Below, piece after piece: positions 1 through 9,727 of a stretch of DNA of 26,042 nt (position 1 is the first letter of the stretch; every line of letters begins with the position of its first letter). Under the pieces are notes generated by a model. It made no database searches. It was given only the letters and a program-made list of their open reading frames with translations, and was not told where the DNA came from. Origin of the DNA: Rachicladosporium sp. CCFEE 5018. Its lineage: Eukaryota > Ascomycota > Dothideomycetes > Cladosporiales > Cladosporiaceae. Location: NCBI GenBank assembly GCA_002077045.2, contig KZ111226.1:1-26042 (forward strand). Direction: 5' to 3'. The position numbers and the translations under genes were made by a program.

Positions 1-1
1 G

Positions 2-3000
2 GGCAGACATGCATCTACAATCGACCTAGTGCTAGCATCTGAGGAGCTAGCAGCGGCAGTTACACAATGCCAGATCCATGCAACAGAACATGGCTCTGAT
101 CATCGAGCCATTGAGACCAACTTCGACATAACAACCCCGCAACATGTCGCCCAATCGAGGTTCCTATTCAAGAATGCGCCTTGGCAGCAAGTCAAGGAGC
201 GTATTGCTACAGCTTTAGCAAACGCACCATATACTGGCGATGTCCAGACGCAGACTGACCGACTAATGAAGGCAGTAGGTGATGCGGTAGAGGAGTTGGT
301 CCCAAAAGCAAAGCCGTCGCCGTACGCAAAGCGGTGGTGGACAAAGAACCTAACGCATCTTCGGCGGAGTTACACCTACTGTAGGAATCAAGCAAGAAGC
401 AGGCGCCGGACTGGCCTATGCAACAGTCAACTCGAGAAGCAGGCGCAGGAGGCAACAAAGGAGTACCATGATGCTATTCGGAAGCAGCAACAAACCCACT
501 GGCATGAGTTGTTAGACAACGACGCAAATATTTGGCAAGCAGCTAAGTACCTTGACACTGTTCACGGCAGTGGATCTAGTCAGATACCATCCCTCCACCG
601 GCAAGATGGATCAACTACTCAGGACAAGGCCGAGCAATCAACCGAGCTTCTGGCTACTTTCTTCCCACCACTACCACCGGCTATGGAGGATGAGGGAATA
701 CGGCCTCAGAGGGAGCCAGTAGACATGCCCCAACGCACTATGGAGGAAGTCGAGAGATGCGTGTTTACAGCCAAGCCATGGAAGGCAGCAGGCGACGACG
801 GGCTGCCAGCAATGGTATGGAAGCAGATCTGGCCGGTAGTGAGAAAGAGGGTTCTCTACCTCTTTCAGACGTCAATTGAGACCGGCCAGCTACCGGAGCA
901 ATGGAGGACGGCAAAGATCATTCCATTGAAGAAGCCTGGCAAAGCCGACTATACAGCAGCCAAGGCCTGGCGACCAATCTCCCTTCTTTGCACCCTGGGG
1001 AAAATCCTAGAAGCAACCATTGCTGAGAGACTCTCATATGCAGCCGAGACCTATTGGCTCCTACCAACAAACCACTTCGGAGCACGGAAGAAGCGGTTGG
1101 CAGAACAGGCGCTCATTCTCCTCCAGGAACACATCTACCAGGCATAGCGAAGCAAGAAGGTCCTTAGCATGGTTAGTTTTGATGTTAAGGGAGCGTATAA
1201 CGGAGTTTGTAAGGAGAGGCTTACCGAGAGGCTCCGGTCCAGAGGCATCCCTACAAAGCTGGTTAGCTGGATCAAGGCGTTCTGTTCAAATCGCTCTGCG
1301 ACAGTAACAGTAAACGGCCAAGTATCTACAAGAATTGCTTTGCAGCAGGCAGGCTTGCCACAAGGTTCACCACTATCGCCAATTCTATTCCTTTTCTTCA
1401 ACGCGGACCTGGTGCAGCGGCAGATTGATAAGAATGGAGGAGCAATTGCATTTGTGGACGACTATACTGCATGGGTCACGGGAACGTCAGCATCCTCCAA
1501 CCGGCAAGGTATTCAAGATATTGTGAATGAGGCAACAAGCTGGGAGAGGCGAAGTGGAGCTACCTTTGAAGAAGACAAGACCGCCTTTATCCACTTCACG
1601 CGAAGCCCGGCCCGCATTGACAACACGCCAGTCACAGTCAAGGGAAAGCAAATTGGACCAGTTGACAGCACCAAGGTCCTAGGTGTGGTAATGGAATCGG
1701 CACTCCGGTACAAGCAGCATGTAGCAAGCGCGGTAACAAGAGGCCTGAAAGCAGCTATGGCGCCAGAACGACTCCGCGGCCTTTCACCAAGAATAGCTCG
1801 AAGACTGTCTGAGGCTACAGTCACGCCAACTGTTGACTACATATCAAGCGTGTCGATGCATACGTGCAACACAGCCAAGGCAGCTTTCAACCGGGTTCAG
1901 AGGATTGGAGCCCAAGCCATAATAGGCTGCTTCCGCACTGTGAGCACGGTTATAGCAGAGGCAGAGGCAAGTGTCCGAACGGTCCAAGAGCGACACAGCA
2001 CAAGGGCTGCCAAGCTTTGGATCAATACACGCACACTGCCGCAGTCCAACCCGTTGACAAGACTGAATATGAAGAGAAAGGTGAGGAGGTTTGTGTCACC
2101 ACTACAGAGGATCGCAACTCTGTACCATAACGCAACTATGGACAGACTAGAGGACATTGGACCCTACGCTCTAGCACCCTGGAAGCCACGACCCAAAGCT
2201 AGTATCGAACCAGATGCAGCTAAGGCATTGGGCATGGCTGTAGCGACAATAGGCATCCGCATCGTGGTAAGCTCATCCGCAAGGAACGAGATTGTAGGAA
2301 CAGGAATCACTATCCAGGACACAGAGGCAATCCTCTATAATGGCGAGGCGAGGTCTTTCTCAACAACACTTGGGCCGCGAACGGAACAGAATTTGTACGT
2401 AGCGAGTCTGGCAGCAATATCAGAAGGCCTACTATGGCTCATACCGCAACCACACACGCGGCATATCCACATCCTCTCTAGTGATCGAGGCGCACTCCAA
2501 GCAATCAGCAGACCAAATCAGCAATCGGGCCAAGCAGCCATGATCCAGATCTGCCAGGAGATAGACTATCTAAGGGGACGAGGGAATGTAGTGAGCCTAG
2601 AGTGGATGCCGTCTAGCCAGGACTTTGAGCCCGGAGAAAAGGCCAAAGCTGCAGCTCGGAAGGCTACAGAGAAGGATCAACTACCAAGATCGCAACGGCC
2701 AACTACATAGTCGACGCTGCTTAATGCGCAAAAGAAGAGTCTACAACCGCTTGGACTCTTAACCGATACCGGCCAGCACCTTCGCTATATCGACACGGGA
2801 TTGCCAGGACCGCATACGCGATTAATATACGACTCCCTTCGACGCAAGCAAGCAGGCATCTTAGCACAGCTCCGTACCGGTATGTCCCGGCTGAACGGAT
2901 ACCTATACCGCATAAACGCAGCAGAGAAAGACCAATGTGCATGTGGACAGGAAAAGGAGACAGTGGAGGACTTTCTACTACCATGCAAGTCATGGGAGAC

Positions 3001-3319
3001 GCAGCGACAGCAGCTGCTTCAACTAGCAGAGACAAGACATGGCAAATTATCGTACCTCCTTGGGGGGAAGACGCGGCTAGACAACAAAGACTGGACACCA
3101 AACATGAAGGCAGTGCACTTGAGCATTGATTTTGCAACAAGTACAGGTCGTCTTAACACCGAGATGACTACGCAAGGCACGCAAGGCACCCAAAGCACTC
3201 AAGGCACACAAGGCACACAGCGCGCACAAGGCACACAGTGCACACAAGGCACACAACCTACAACCGGGGGACATACAGATAGGGGACTATCAACCGGGGG
3301 ACGGCGACTACGCCTTTGA
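2..3319 (+). mobile_element. Tad-like LINE (non-LTR retrotransposon) ORF2, 5'-truncated by the window, two internal TAG
   Basis: One reading frame (codons from base 2) is open to 3319 except for TAG at 1145-1147 and 2708-2710. Order of parts: the tail of an AP-like endonuclease, with STIDLVLAS and the catalytic-type GSDHRAIET; a spacer; reverse transcriptase with RPISLL, SFDVKGAYNG (motif A), GLPQGSPLSP (motif B) and FVDD at 1451-1462 (motif C, the F/YxDD active site); an RNase H-like domain near 2230-2690; then a C-terminal Cys motif CACG...ETVEDFLLPC near 2936-2988. Family knowledge: such proteins nick target DNA and copy their own RNA at the nick. The first TAG sits where relatives of this type usually have Trp (my recollection), so TGG to TAG is likely. 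No frameshift is seen in about 1,100 codons, so the copy is young but dead unless the stops are read through. The start of the element and any ORF1 lie left of the window; no poly-A tail or target duplication was identified. Confidence 0.9.
3170..3260 (+). repeat. 9-bp coding minisatellite (Gly-Thr-Gln repeat) at the LINE C-terminus
   Basis: About ten imperfect copies of a CAAGGCACA-like 9-mer run in frame with the LINE and encode repeated GTQ (variants STQ, RAQ, CTQ). A second short direct repeat, CAACCGGGGGA, follows at about 3260 and 3290. The tract is a likely replication-slippage product and a hypervariable end of the protein. Confidence 0.85.
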
Positions 3320-3835
3320 AGGACTAACCTAAACAACCGCCTACCTAACCTACACGCACCCTCGTGCTGACAGCATGTATTGCTTCATTTGCCGGTGATA
3401 GGATAATGAACACTTGGAGAAGCGACTTCAAAGATTACGTGCTACTGACTAACCACGAGATCTCGTAAATCAAGAGCAGAACAGATCAGTAGAGAGAGAT
3501 GAACGGACAAAGGGCAAATGGACGGGCTTACCTCGATCCAAGGCAAAAGTGAGGCAGTATGCTAACGGCACGCCCCGTTGTTTCAGGTAGCCGTGATGAC
3601 GCAGGGGCTTCCCAATCCAGTCTGCCGGGCCAATGCCAACGCCTACCTTGAGAGTAAAGCACGTAAAATGTCAGACTATTGCGATGCCAGAATGTTCTCA
3701 CACTTTCAGCGACATTACTTACCAAGAATCGCACCACAATCTGCAGGACAGCTTAGACCACGGCTTGCACCACGACGTCGGGTTTCAGTCATCGCCTATG
3801 CTATACCACCGCATACACCACGCGCTCCATTGTCT
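3320..3835. other. LINE 3' flank and kinase upstream region
   Basis: After the LINE frame closes there is no further coding signal of its own. The frame of the kinase below is open from 3578, so part of this stretch (3578-3835) could be an 86-residue N-terminal extension of the kinase. The 3' end of the LINE cannot be placed: no poly-A tail or obvious target duplication is visible. Confidence 0.5.
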
Positions 3836-5216
3836 ATGACCCGGATCGCAAGTCGTGTGTCGACCATGATGATACACTCTTCTGCCTCTATCGACATAGA
3901 GCCTTCTCTTGCGGTCGAAGAAGAGACAGTACGCGGCTACAAAGCGGAGCACTACTATCCAGTACAGATTGGCCACGTCTTCCAAGAAAGATACCGTGTG
4001 GTTGGTAAACTTGGATACGGATCTGCTTCTACCGTCTGGCTTTGTCATGATCTGCAGGACGGAAAGCAGTACATCGCGCTCAAAGTGTACATCAATTGCT
4101 CCAGGATGCACCGCGAGCTTCCGATTTACACCCACATCAACAACATACACTCCCAGCACGGTGGACGAATGAACCTGCGAAGACTCCTAGACTCCTTCGA
4201 AATCAACGGCCCGAACGGGAAACATCTTTGTCTTGTTCACGAAGCGCTAGGGATGAACTTGGAGGAGTTGCGTGATCTTGTCCCTGATCGAGAATTTGCT
4301 TCAGACCTCGTCCGCGAAAGTCTTCGTGATATATTGCGCGCACTGCATTTCCTGCGCGAAGAAGCTCACGTCATACACACAGGTCTGCCGTCGATACCCC
4401 CTTCTACCAGTGCTTTCTAATACCGAGGTAACAGATATACAACCAAAGAACATCCTACTGGGTGTCTTGGATGACTCTGCTTTCGCCAGGTTTGAACGCG
4501 ACGAACTTCAAGACCCGATGCCACGAAAAGTATTGCCGTCTCACACGGTTTACGTGTCAAGGCCAATGCCACTCACAAAGGGTATCCCACTACTGTGTGA
4601 CTTCAGCGAGGCGCGGTTCGATGATCCTCAGAATGTCGATCGTGTGATGCCTGATGTTTACCGGGCGCCTGAGGTCGTACTTGGAATGCCTTGGAGCTAT
4701 CCCATAGATGTCTGGGGGTTTGCTATGACAGTAGGTACCATACTTGAAGTTTGAGCTTCTAACCCTGGAACTGACCTACTACTCTCGATAGCTATGGGAC
4801 ATTTTCCAGCCGAAACGACTTTTTTCTCCACGCAATGGAGACGGTCGCTACTCTGAAGATCACCACGTTGCGCAGATGATAGCTATCATGGGGCCTCCAC
4901 CGCTAGATTTCTTGCAGCGCTCAGAGAAAAGCAAGCAATTCTGGGATGAAGAAGGTAATCGAACTCCATAAACGCAGTTTTACGAGTACTAAAGCAATAT
5001 CTAGGTACATGGAAAGGGCGTGTTTCCATACCAGAGACGAGTCTCAACATTCTAGAGGCACGACTGGAAGGCCAGGAGAAGGAACTCTTTCTGAACTTCT
5101 TCAGGAAAATGTTGCAGTGGAGGCCTGAAGACAGAAGTGATATTCAGGATATATTCATGGACGAATGGCTCTTAGCCGATCTGATTGACGCTGGGGAGGT
5201 GGTACGTGAGGAGTAA
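3836..5216 (+). CDS. SRPK-like (SR-protein kinase family) serine/threonine kinase, four exons, intact
   Basis: Exons 3836-4382, 4435-4730, 4792-4954 and 5005-5216 give 405 aa. The three introns (52, 61 and 50 bp) all have GT-AG ends, and TTCTAAT or TACTAAA-like branch sites are seen in the first and last. Visible kinase parts: glycine loop GKLGYGSAST, ATP-binding Lys83 in IALKVYI, catalytic loop HTDIQPKNILL (HTD in place of HRD, Asp183, its codon split by intron 1), metal-binding CDFSEAR (Asp238, DFS rather than DFG), the activation-end motif PDVYRAPEV, and a C-terminal DEWLLADLIDAGE. This matches the short fungal SRPK-like family, which often occurs in many copies. The expected role is Ser/Thr phosphorylation; the substrate is unknown. 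The start at 3836 gives a short N-terminus, as is usual for the family; the upstream in-frame ATG at 3578 would give 491 aa. No lesion is found, in contrast to the neighbouring transposons. Confidence 0.85.
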
Positions 5217-5427
5217 GGATTCGAGAGCAGCCTTACTTGAGGCTTTTATTTTCGCCAAGGGATCCTCCCAGTGGAGTGGCAGCCCGTTACGAAATGCGCC
5301 CTCCGTTTACTCCGCTAATACATCCTACCAGGCTGTACGCGACTCGGGACTGTACGCGCTTCAGTTGCAGCTCAGTAACGAGTTGACAGCCAATCAGTAG
5401 GTCTATGGGTGCTGCGGCATAGTTTCA

Positions 5428-5482
5428 CCAAGCGCCGACGCTAGATTTCTTGCAGTCTGCAGACCATCCAAGCGCCGACGCT
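5428..5482. repeat. 15-bp direct repeat, with a 17-bp copy of kinase sequence between
   Basis: CCAAGCGCCGACGCT occurs at 5428-5442 and again at 5468-5482. Overlapping the first copy, CGCTAGATTTCTTGCAG (5439-5455) is identical to bases 4901-4917 inside exon 3 of the kinase. This suggests a small local duplication. The rest of 5217-5599 shows no gene. Confidence 0.6.
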
Positions 5483-5599
5483 TGACATTACCATTACGCT
5501 ATGCTATGCACTGTAGAACATAAAGAGTAATGGTCGCCAGGCAGTTCTGTCGCACAAGCAGCTACCTTGTCTTTTCATACCGCGTTTGCACTTCATCAC

Positions 5600-6049
5600 A
5601 TGGCTTCTACTGGGTCACGCGCCTTCGGGACCTCCACCAAAGCAGCCTTGAAGTGGGTAGGCGCAAGCAAAGCCGACATACTCACCCAGAACCCCGGTGA
5701 AAGAGGAAAGCAAGCCTTGAAAGCAATTGAGGGGATAGAGGTGGCGGCAGAACAGAAGGCTAGTCTTTGCTTTATCTCATGAAATCGCGTCGCTAATGTC
5801 AAGTAGTACGGGGGAAAAGCACACACCCTTCGAATCCAGTTCGTTACTTACATTATCGATTCTAGTTTGCAATTGTAGCTAACAGCAGTAAAGAGGTGGG
5901 AAATTGCATAAGTCTCACAAAGACCCGGGCGAAACACTCGAAGTGATCACCGTTTCGGTGGAGACCGAGAAAGGAACTCGTCTGGAGTCCGATCACGCAC
6001 GTGAGGACGGCTCAAGCACGCAGAAAGTCACTCGCGCCGGGGGTAAGTA
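5600..6049 (+). CDS. Possible small two-exon hypothetical protein
   Basis: An ATG at 5600 opens a 60-codon frame beginning MASTGSRAFGTSTKA that stops at 5780-5782. About 110 bases downstream, a second stretch in another frame (about 5910-6049) reads SHKDPGETLEVITVSVETEK and ends at TAA/TGA near 6050. Both stretches have protein-like, charged, non-repetitive composition. A CTAAC sequence and several AG acceptors lie between them (about 5878-5910), and a possible donor lies at 5763, so a two-exon gene of roughly 100-110 aa is reasonable. I do not recognise a domain and cannot fix the splice sites. It could instead be two unrelated open stretches. Confidence 0.35.
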
Positions 6050-6677
6050 ATGAATATGGTGGCGAGAAGTTGGTGGAGATCAGAACACAACAACCGACTT
6101 GTAGTGGTTGATTGCCTTGTCCGATAGCCTACCTTAGTATTAGTGTGGTCGCTAGTACAAAAGGATTCAATAGAAGCCATCATATGGACTCTTCCATGAG
6201 AAATCAAACGTTTAGTACGGTGGTAGGAGGGTGGGGTTCGAGAAAGGATGTGAGGACAGGACAGCTCTTAGATGGTCTTGAATAGAAGTAGAAGCCAGAC
6301 GTAGAGGCTATCAAAGCTACTATCCGGTTTCTGGAGAAAAAACAGGCAGATTGACTCTCTTCCGTGTAAGGAGGGCTGGCAGTCTCGGGGACGCGTTGAG
6401 GTGATTTAGTCAATGCAGCTTGGGCGATCGGCTGTACTTGCGGAGCGGAACAGTAATCTGGCGTTCACGGGAAACGCATACCTTTCCATGCACACTGCTG
6501 TGCCGCAGCCGTGGATTTTGTGTTGCGGGGAAGTCGGAGGGACCTCACATAGTAATTTTGGTGATAACACCCTCCACTGTGCCCAATCGCTGCTGGTATC
6601 CTTTCTTTTCATGTTGTTGCCAAGCCTGTTATTTGAGGTGATGTTGGTTGTGTAGTATGAGGTGTTGGTGGTGCACA
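6050..6677. other. Intergenic, no gene recognised
   Basis: No conserved coding signal on either strand; short open stretches near 6413-6655 overlap in several frames and have unremarkable composition. It would contain the promoter of the 6678 reading frame. Confidence 0.4.
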
Positions 6678-8051
6678 ATGAGTCAAATGCGGCATGCAAC
6701 ACGCACGCCAAACCCCTCTCACAAGGTGCGTGCCAACAATGCAATAGATCCAGCTCCTTCAAAGGTCTCAAAGCCACGTGGTAGTGGTCGCTCGCAATCA
6801 GCTCGAGGTGGTGGAAGGGGCTTGCAGTCCGTGGCTGCTGTAAGGCATGCTGAAGCACTAGCGGATGCTATCGACGAAGGCTCAATCTTATCAGGTTCTG
6901 CTGGCTCTGAGGGTGGTAATGAAGCAAGAGATGAGGTGGATGAAGATGAGGAGCCCTTTGGAAGCTTGAATCACACGCCAGAGTCTGCTATACCATCATT
7001 CTTGTAGTACAATGCTCAGTGGCGGATCTGGTGGAAGGAGGATACCTTGGTGACCACACCACGGCGGTTTGAATCTCTGCATGGCACAGCCGCAATTGAT
7101 GAGGCCACACGCTGGACAGATAGTGAGGGTGCGAAGATGCTAGGCCACGGCCCGAAGCAGGTCAACCTTGCCATTGGTTACGAGAGACTCGGCCACAAGA
7201 GCTGGTTTGCTGGGGGTATCAGTGACTTCCCAATGCTCATGGACAGGCTCAGTGAATGGAGCCTTGCTGGCAAACCTGGCCTCATTATGCACGTCGATAC
7301 CTTTACGGTCACTGCTGCACAAGTGGCAGCATCGTCGTCGACGCAGCTGTCACAAGGTCGAAGAAGTGCTACCAACCAGCAACTGTCTGTTGCCGGTGCG
7401 GTCTCTGATGAGCTCCTGGGCTCTGGCAATCTTGCAGAGCAGCTCACCTCGCGGTGGATATGCACGGTAAAGAACTGTGATCGCTACACCAAGCTGTGTT
7501 ACTGGGCAATCCATGATTCAAGGGACCACCATTATCCATTGTACTCACAGATCTTGACCTCTTGGGGTACTGGCATTCGTGCTGGCACTCTCAATGTCGA
7601 TACCCTTCCGGCTGCGATGGTACAGCAGGTGGTGATAGATATGGCGAGGCTGCAGGTGAAGCGACAAGGTGGTGGTAGTGGCAAGAAGGAGAGCTTTCCC
7701 AGCAATGGCTTCACTATTAATCTGAACACCAAAGGTAACGCTAGTGTCGCAGATACTGCACCAATCTCGAGTCCAGTACGCATGCCATCCTGTCAGAGCT
7801 CATCCATCGAACTGAGGTAGCACTTCTTTGCGTGGTGTGCCGTGCGAATGAACTGGCGTGGTGAAGAAGCGGCGTTGGATCGCATGGCTGCAGTTTTCGC
7901 TGCAAATGGGTTCTCTGTCGAGGGAATTGGCACTGCAGACCTAGCAGAGTGGAAGGACATTGATCTAGCGCCTGGATACCGTCGTCGGATGCGTCGTGCA
8001 GTGAAGGAGTGGTTGTTAGATCGTGGTATGAGGGTGTCTGATTCCGAATGA
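6678..8051 (+). pseudogene. Repeat-like protein with Cys motif and SAM-like C-terminus, two internal TAG
   Basis: A single frame runs from ATG 6678 (MSQMRHATRTPNP) to 8051, broken only by TAG at 7005-7007 and 7818-7820; about 457 codons. The first 110 residues are basic and Gly/Ser-rich, then acidic (DEVDEDEEPFG). The middle has a Trp-rich stretch (YNAQWRIWWKEDTLV) and a Cys motif, ICTVKNC followed by CYW and HHYPLYSQILTSWGTGI, that could bind metal. The last 70 residues (HFFAWC, then WKDIDLAPGYRRRMRRAVKEW) have the look of a SAM-type helical domain: Leu-Ala-Pro-Gly before a basic helix. I recall proteins of this shape as repeated hypotheticals in fungi but cannot name a family or function. 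A transposon-borne or domesticated origin is inference, from its unbroken length with TAG-only lesions like those of the transposons nearby. Upstream in-frame ATG at 6657 is an alternative start. Confidence 0.65.
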
Positions 8052-8225
8052 ATAGAAGTCGCAAATTTGAGGTGTGCTACACCTAAACTTCAACACCTTG
8101 TAACATCACGAGAACATACCACCGAGTCTACATCCTCTCCTACTCGTCCTGCCCACCTTGACACTGTTTCCTATAGCCTAGATGTTGACGTGATATACAT
8201 TTCTCCCTAGTCTCCAGTTGTTGCT

Positions 8226-8597
8226 TTGTCGGATTGGAAGCATCATTGGGGGTTGCGCGTGGCTACCTCGACCGACTCATCGCTGCTACTAACCTGTGAT
8301 CATGGTAGGGTGGAGGGGGATGTGGAAAGGATACACGAGGTTGACGAGAGAATGATGGGAGAGTTTGTGAAAACAGGAGGCTGCAGACGGCGAGTGATGA
8401 GCTTCTATCTCGACAACAAAGAGATAGAGGGCGGTATGGAGCTGACACGATGCGACGGCTGTGGCGAGGGGCTGATGGCGCTTAAGAGGATATACGTCAA
8501 AGCAGCAACGGAGCGGTAATTGGTGGAAGAGATGCTCGATAAGCTCGTAGACGGCTGCGCGAGATGTTTCATAGCATTGGGCGATGACTGGGAACAT
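8226..8597 (+). pseudogene. RecQ / telomere-linked helicase C-terminal remnant
   Basis: In one frame, residues read GRVEGDVERIHEVDERMMGE, then GCRRRVMSFYLD and TRCDGCGEG. This is the Cys pattern of the zinc-binding region after the helicase core in fungal telomere-linked RecQ proteins. After an in-frame TAA at 8517-8519 the same frame continues with LVDGCARCF up to TGA at about 8595, another CxxC motif expected downstream in that family. No helicase motifs I-VI are found upstream, so only the tail remains. The first about 20 residues (8226-8300) look unrelated and may be beyond the break. Related pieces lie at 9725-11389 and 24872-25242. Confidence 0.55.
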
Positions 8598-9363
8598 ACT
8601 TTCATCAGCGTGTGAGCGCTAGGAAGGCGAGCAGCATAGCGGCAGAGGCGAGGGGACTGACGACGCCGGGTCATATGGCTTCCGACGGTCAATACGGTGT
8701 AGAGGACGTAGTTGTGACTGCTTCAAATGTGGCTCCAGTTAGAAGCTATGCAAGACAGGACAGCACAGCAAAGCGGTATGTCAATGGCCGCGTATGATGG
8801 CGCCGGGGTCGAAAGGGGTGGTTGGCGGTGAAGACCGGAGCAGCGATATTAGAGAAGATAGGAAATAAAGGAGCGCTAGACGACACAGAAGAATAGTCAA
8901 AGTAGCTCGGGCTACTTTTCAAGAGGTGGTCTAGGGTGGATGGGATAGCAATGCAATGGCAGTATTCATCGAAGTGATACTGTGGAGGGTGAAGAGGACG
9001 AGTACGAGAGGGACATAGGATCCCGAGAGGTGAAAGGGAGAGAATCGGGCTGCAGAAGGGATAGGACAGTCACGACGGGAATACCGTGCGTCCATGGGAT
9101 TCACGAATCAAGAGCGTGCTGCAGTGATGCCGACATTACCACGCGAATCCTGCAACGTTGAAGTTGTTAGGACTGCGCACATCCGTATTGCCATGCGAAA
9201 GGCTTATCTTGCGCTGATAAGGCATGGACATGGGCTGCTGATGTGCGCCTTCAAACGACGGGCAACGCGACACAGCGAAGTCTTTGCCGGCTATCTTGCC
9301 TCCAAAGCTCTTGTAGAGAGCAAAGGTCTCTACCAGGCTTGCGTAAAATGAGGCGCGACCGGA
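8598..9363. other. No gene recognised; one perfect hairpin at 8899-8918
   Basis: Small open frames (8612-8797, 9094-9351) are present, but I recognise nothing in them. AAAGTAGC at 8899-8906 and GCTACTTT at 8911-8918 form a perfect 8-bp stem with a 4-base loop. Confidence 0.4.
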
Positions 9364-9727
9364 ATGCCTCACTCACTTTATCTCGGGAACGGGATCATAC
9401 AAGCACGACTGGAAGATTTCGATCGCTTGAACAATCACCTGCCTCCTAGCACCACAGTCACCGAAGACACACATAATCAACTCTTGACGACCGCAGACGA
9501 CACGGCAGACATCGATGACAGACCCAAGTACCGCCCCTCGCTCGCAGCAATCGACTCCTGCCTCTCACACAGCATCGCAGAGCTAGTCCTCTGCCTCTTC
9601 ACCTTCGCCCTCGTCGTCAAATCCGCCATCCTAGTCGTAGCCGGCGCGAGCCTATACAACACGCCCGACGCCGAGAACGCCGACCCCTTCGGCATCCACG
9701 CCTTGATCGCCTCAGCCCTCGCGCTTG
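9364..9727 (+). pseudogene. 5' part of a membrane-protein gene, cut at a transposon edge
   Basis: The frame from ATG 9364 has a polar, Thr/Asp-rich N-terminus of about 60 residues, then one clear hydrophobic segment (LVLCLFTFALVVKSAILVVA, about residues 78-97), a loop, and the start of a second (IHALIASALALA). From about 9480 the third codon positions are strongly C-rich, unlike the flanking elements, as in a host gene. At 9722-9730 coding sense passes straight into the antisense of the helicase-family remnant, so the gene has lost its 3' part. Family resemblance to large multi-pass Dothideomycete membrane proteins is my recollection only. The missing half is not seen elsewhere in the window. 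Confidence 0.5.

Noticed and set aside
7735..7820. Intron GTAACG...GGTAG that would remove the TAG before HFFAWC
   Set aside because: The 86-bp length and phase break the downstream SAM-like frame, which is open in the unspliced reading.
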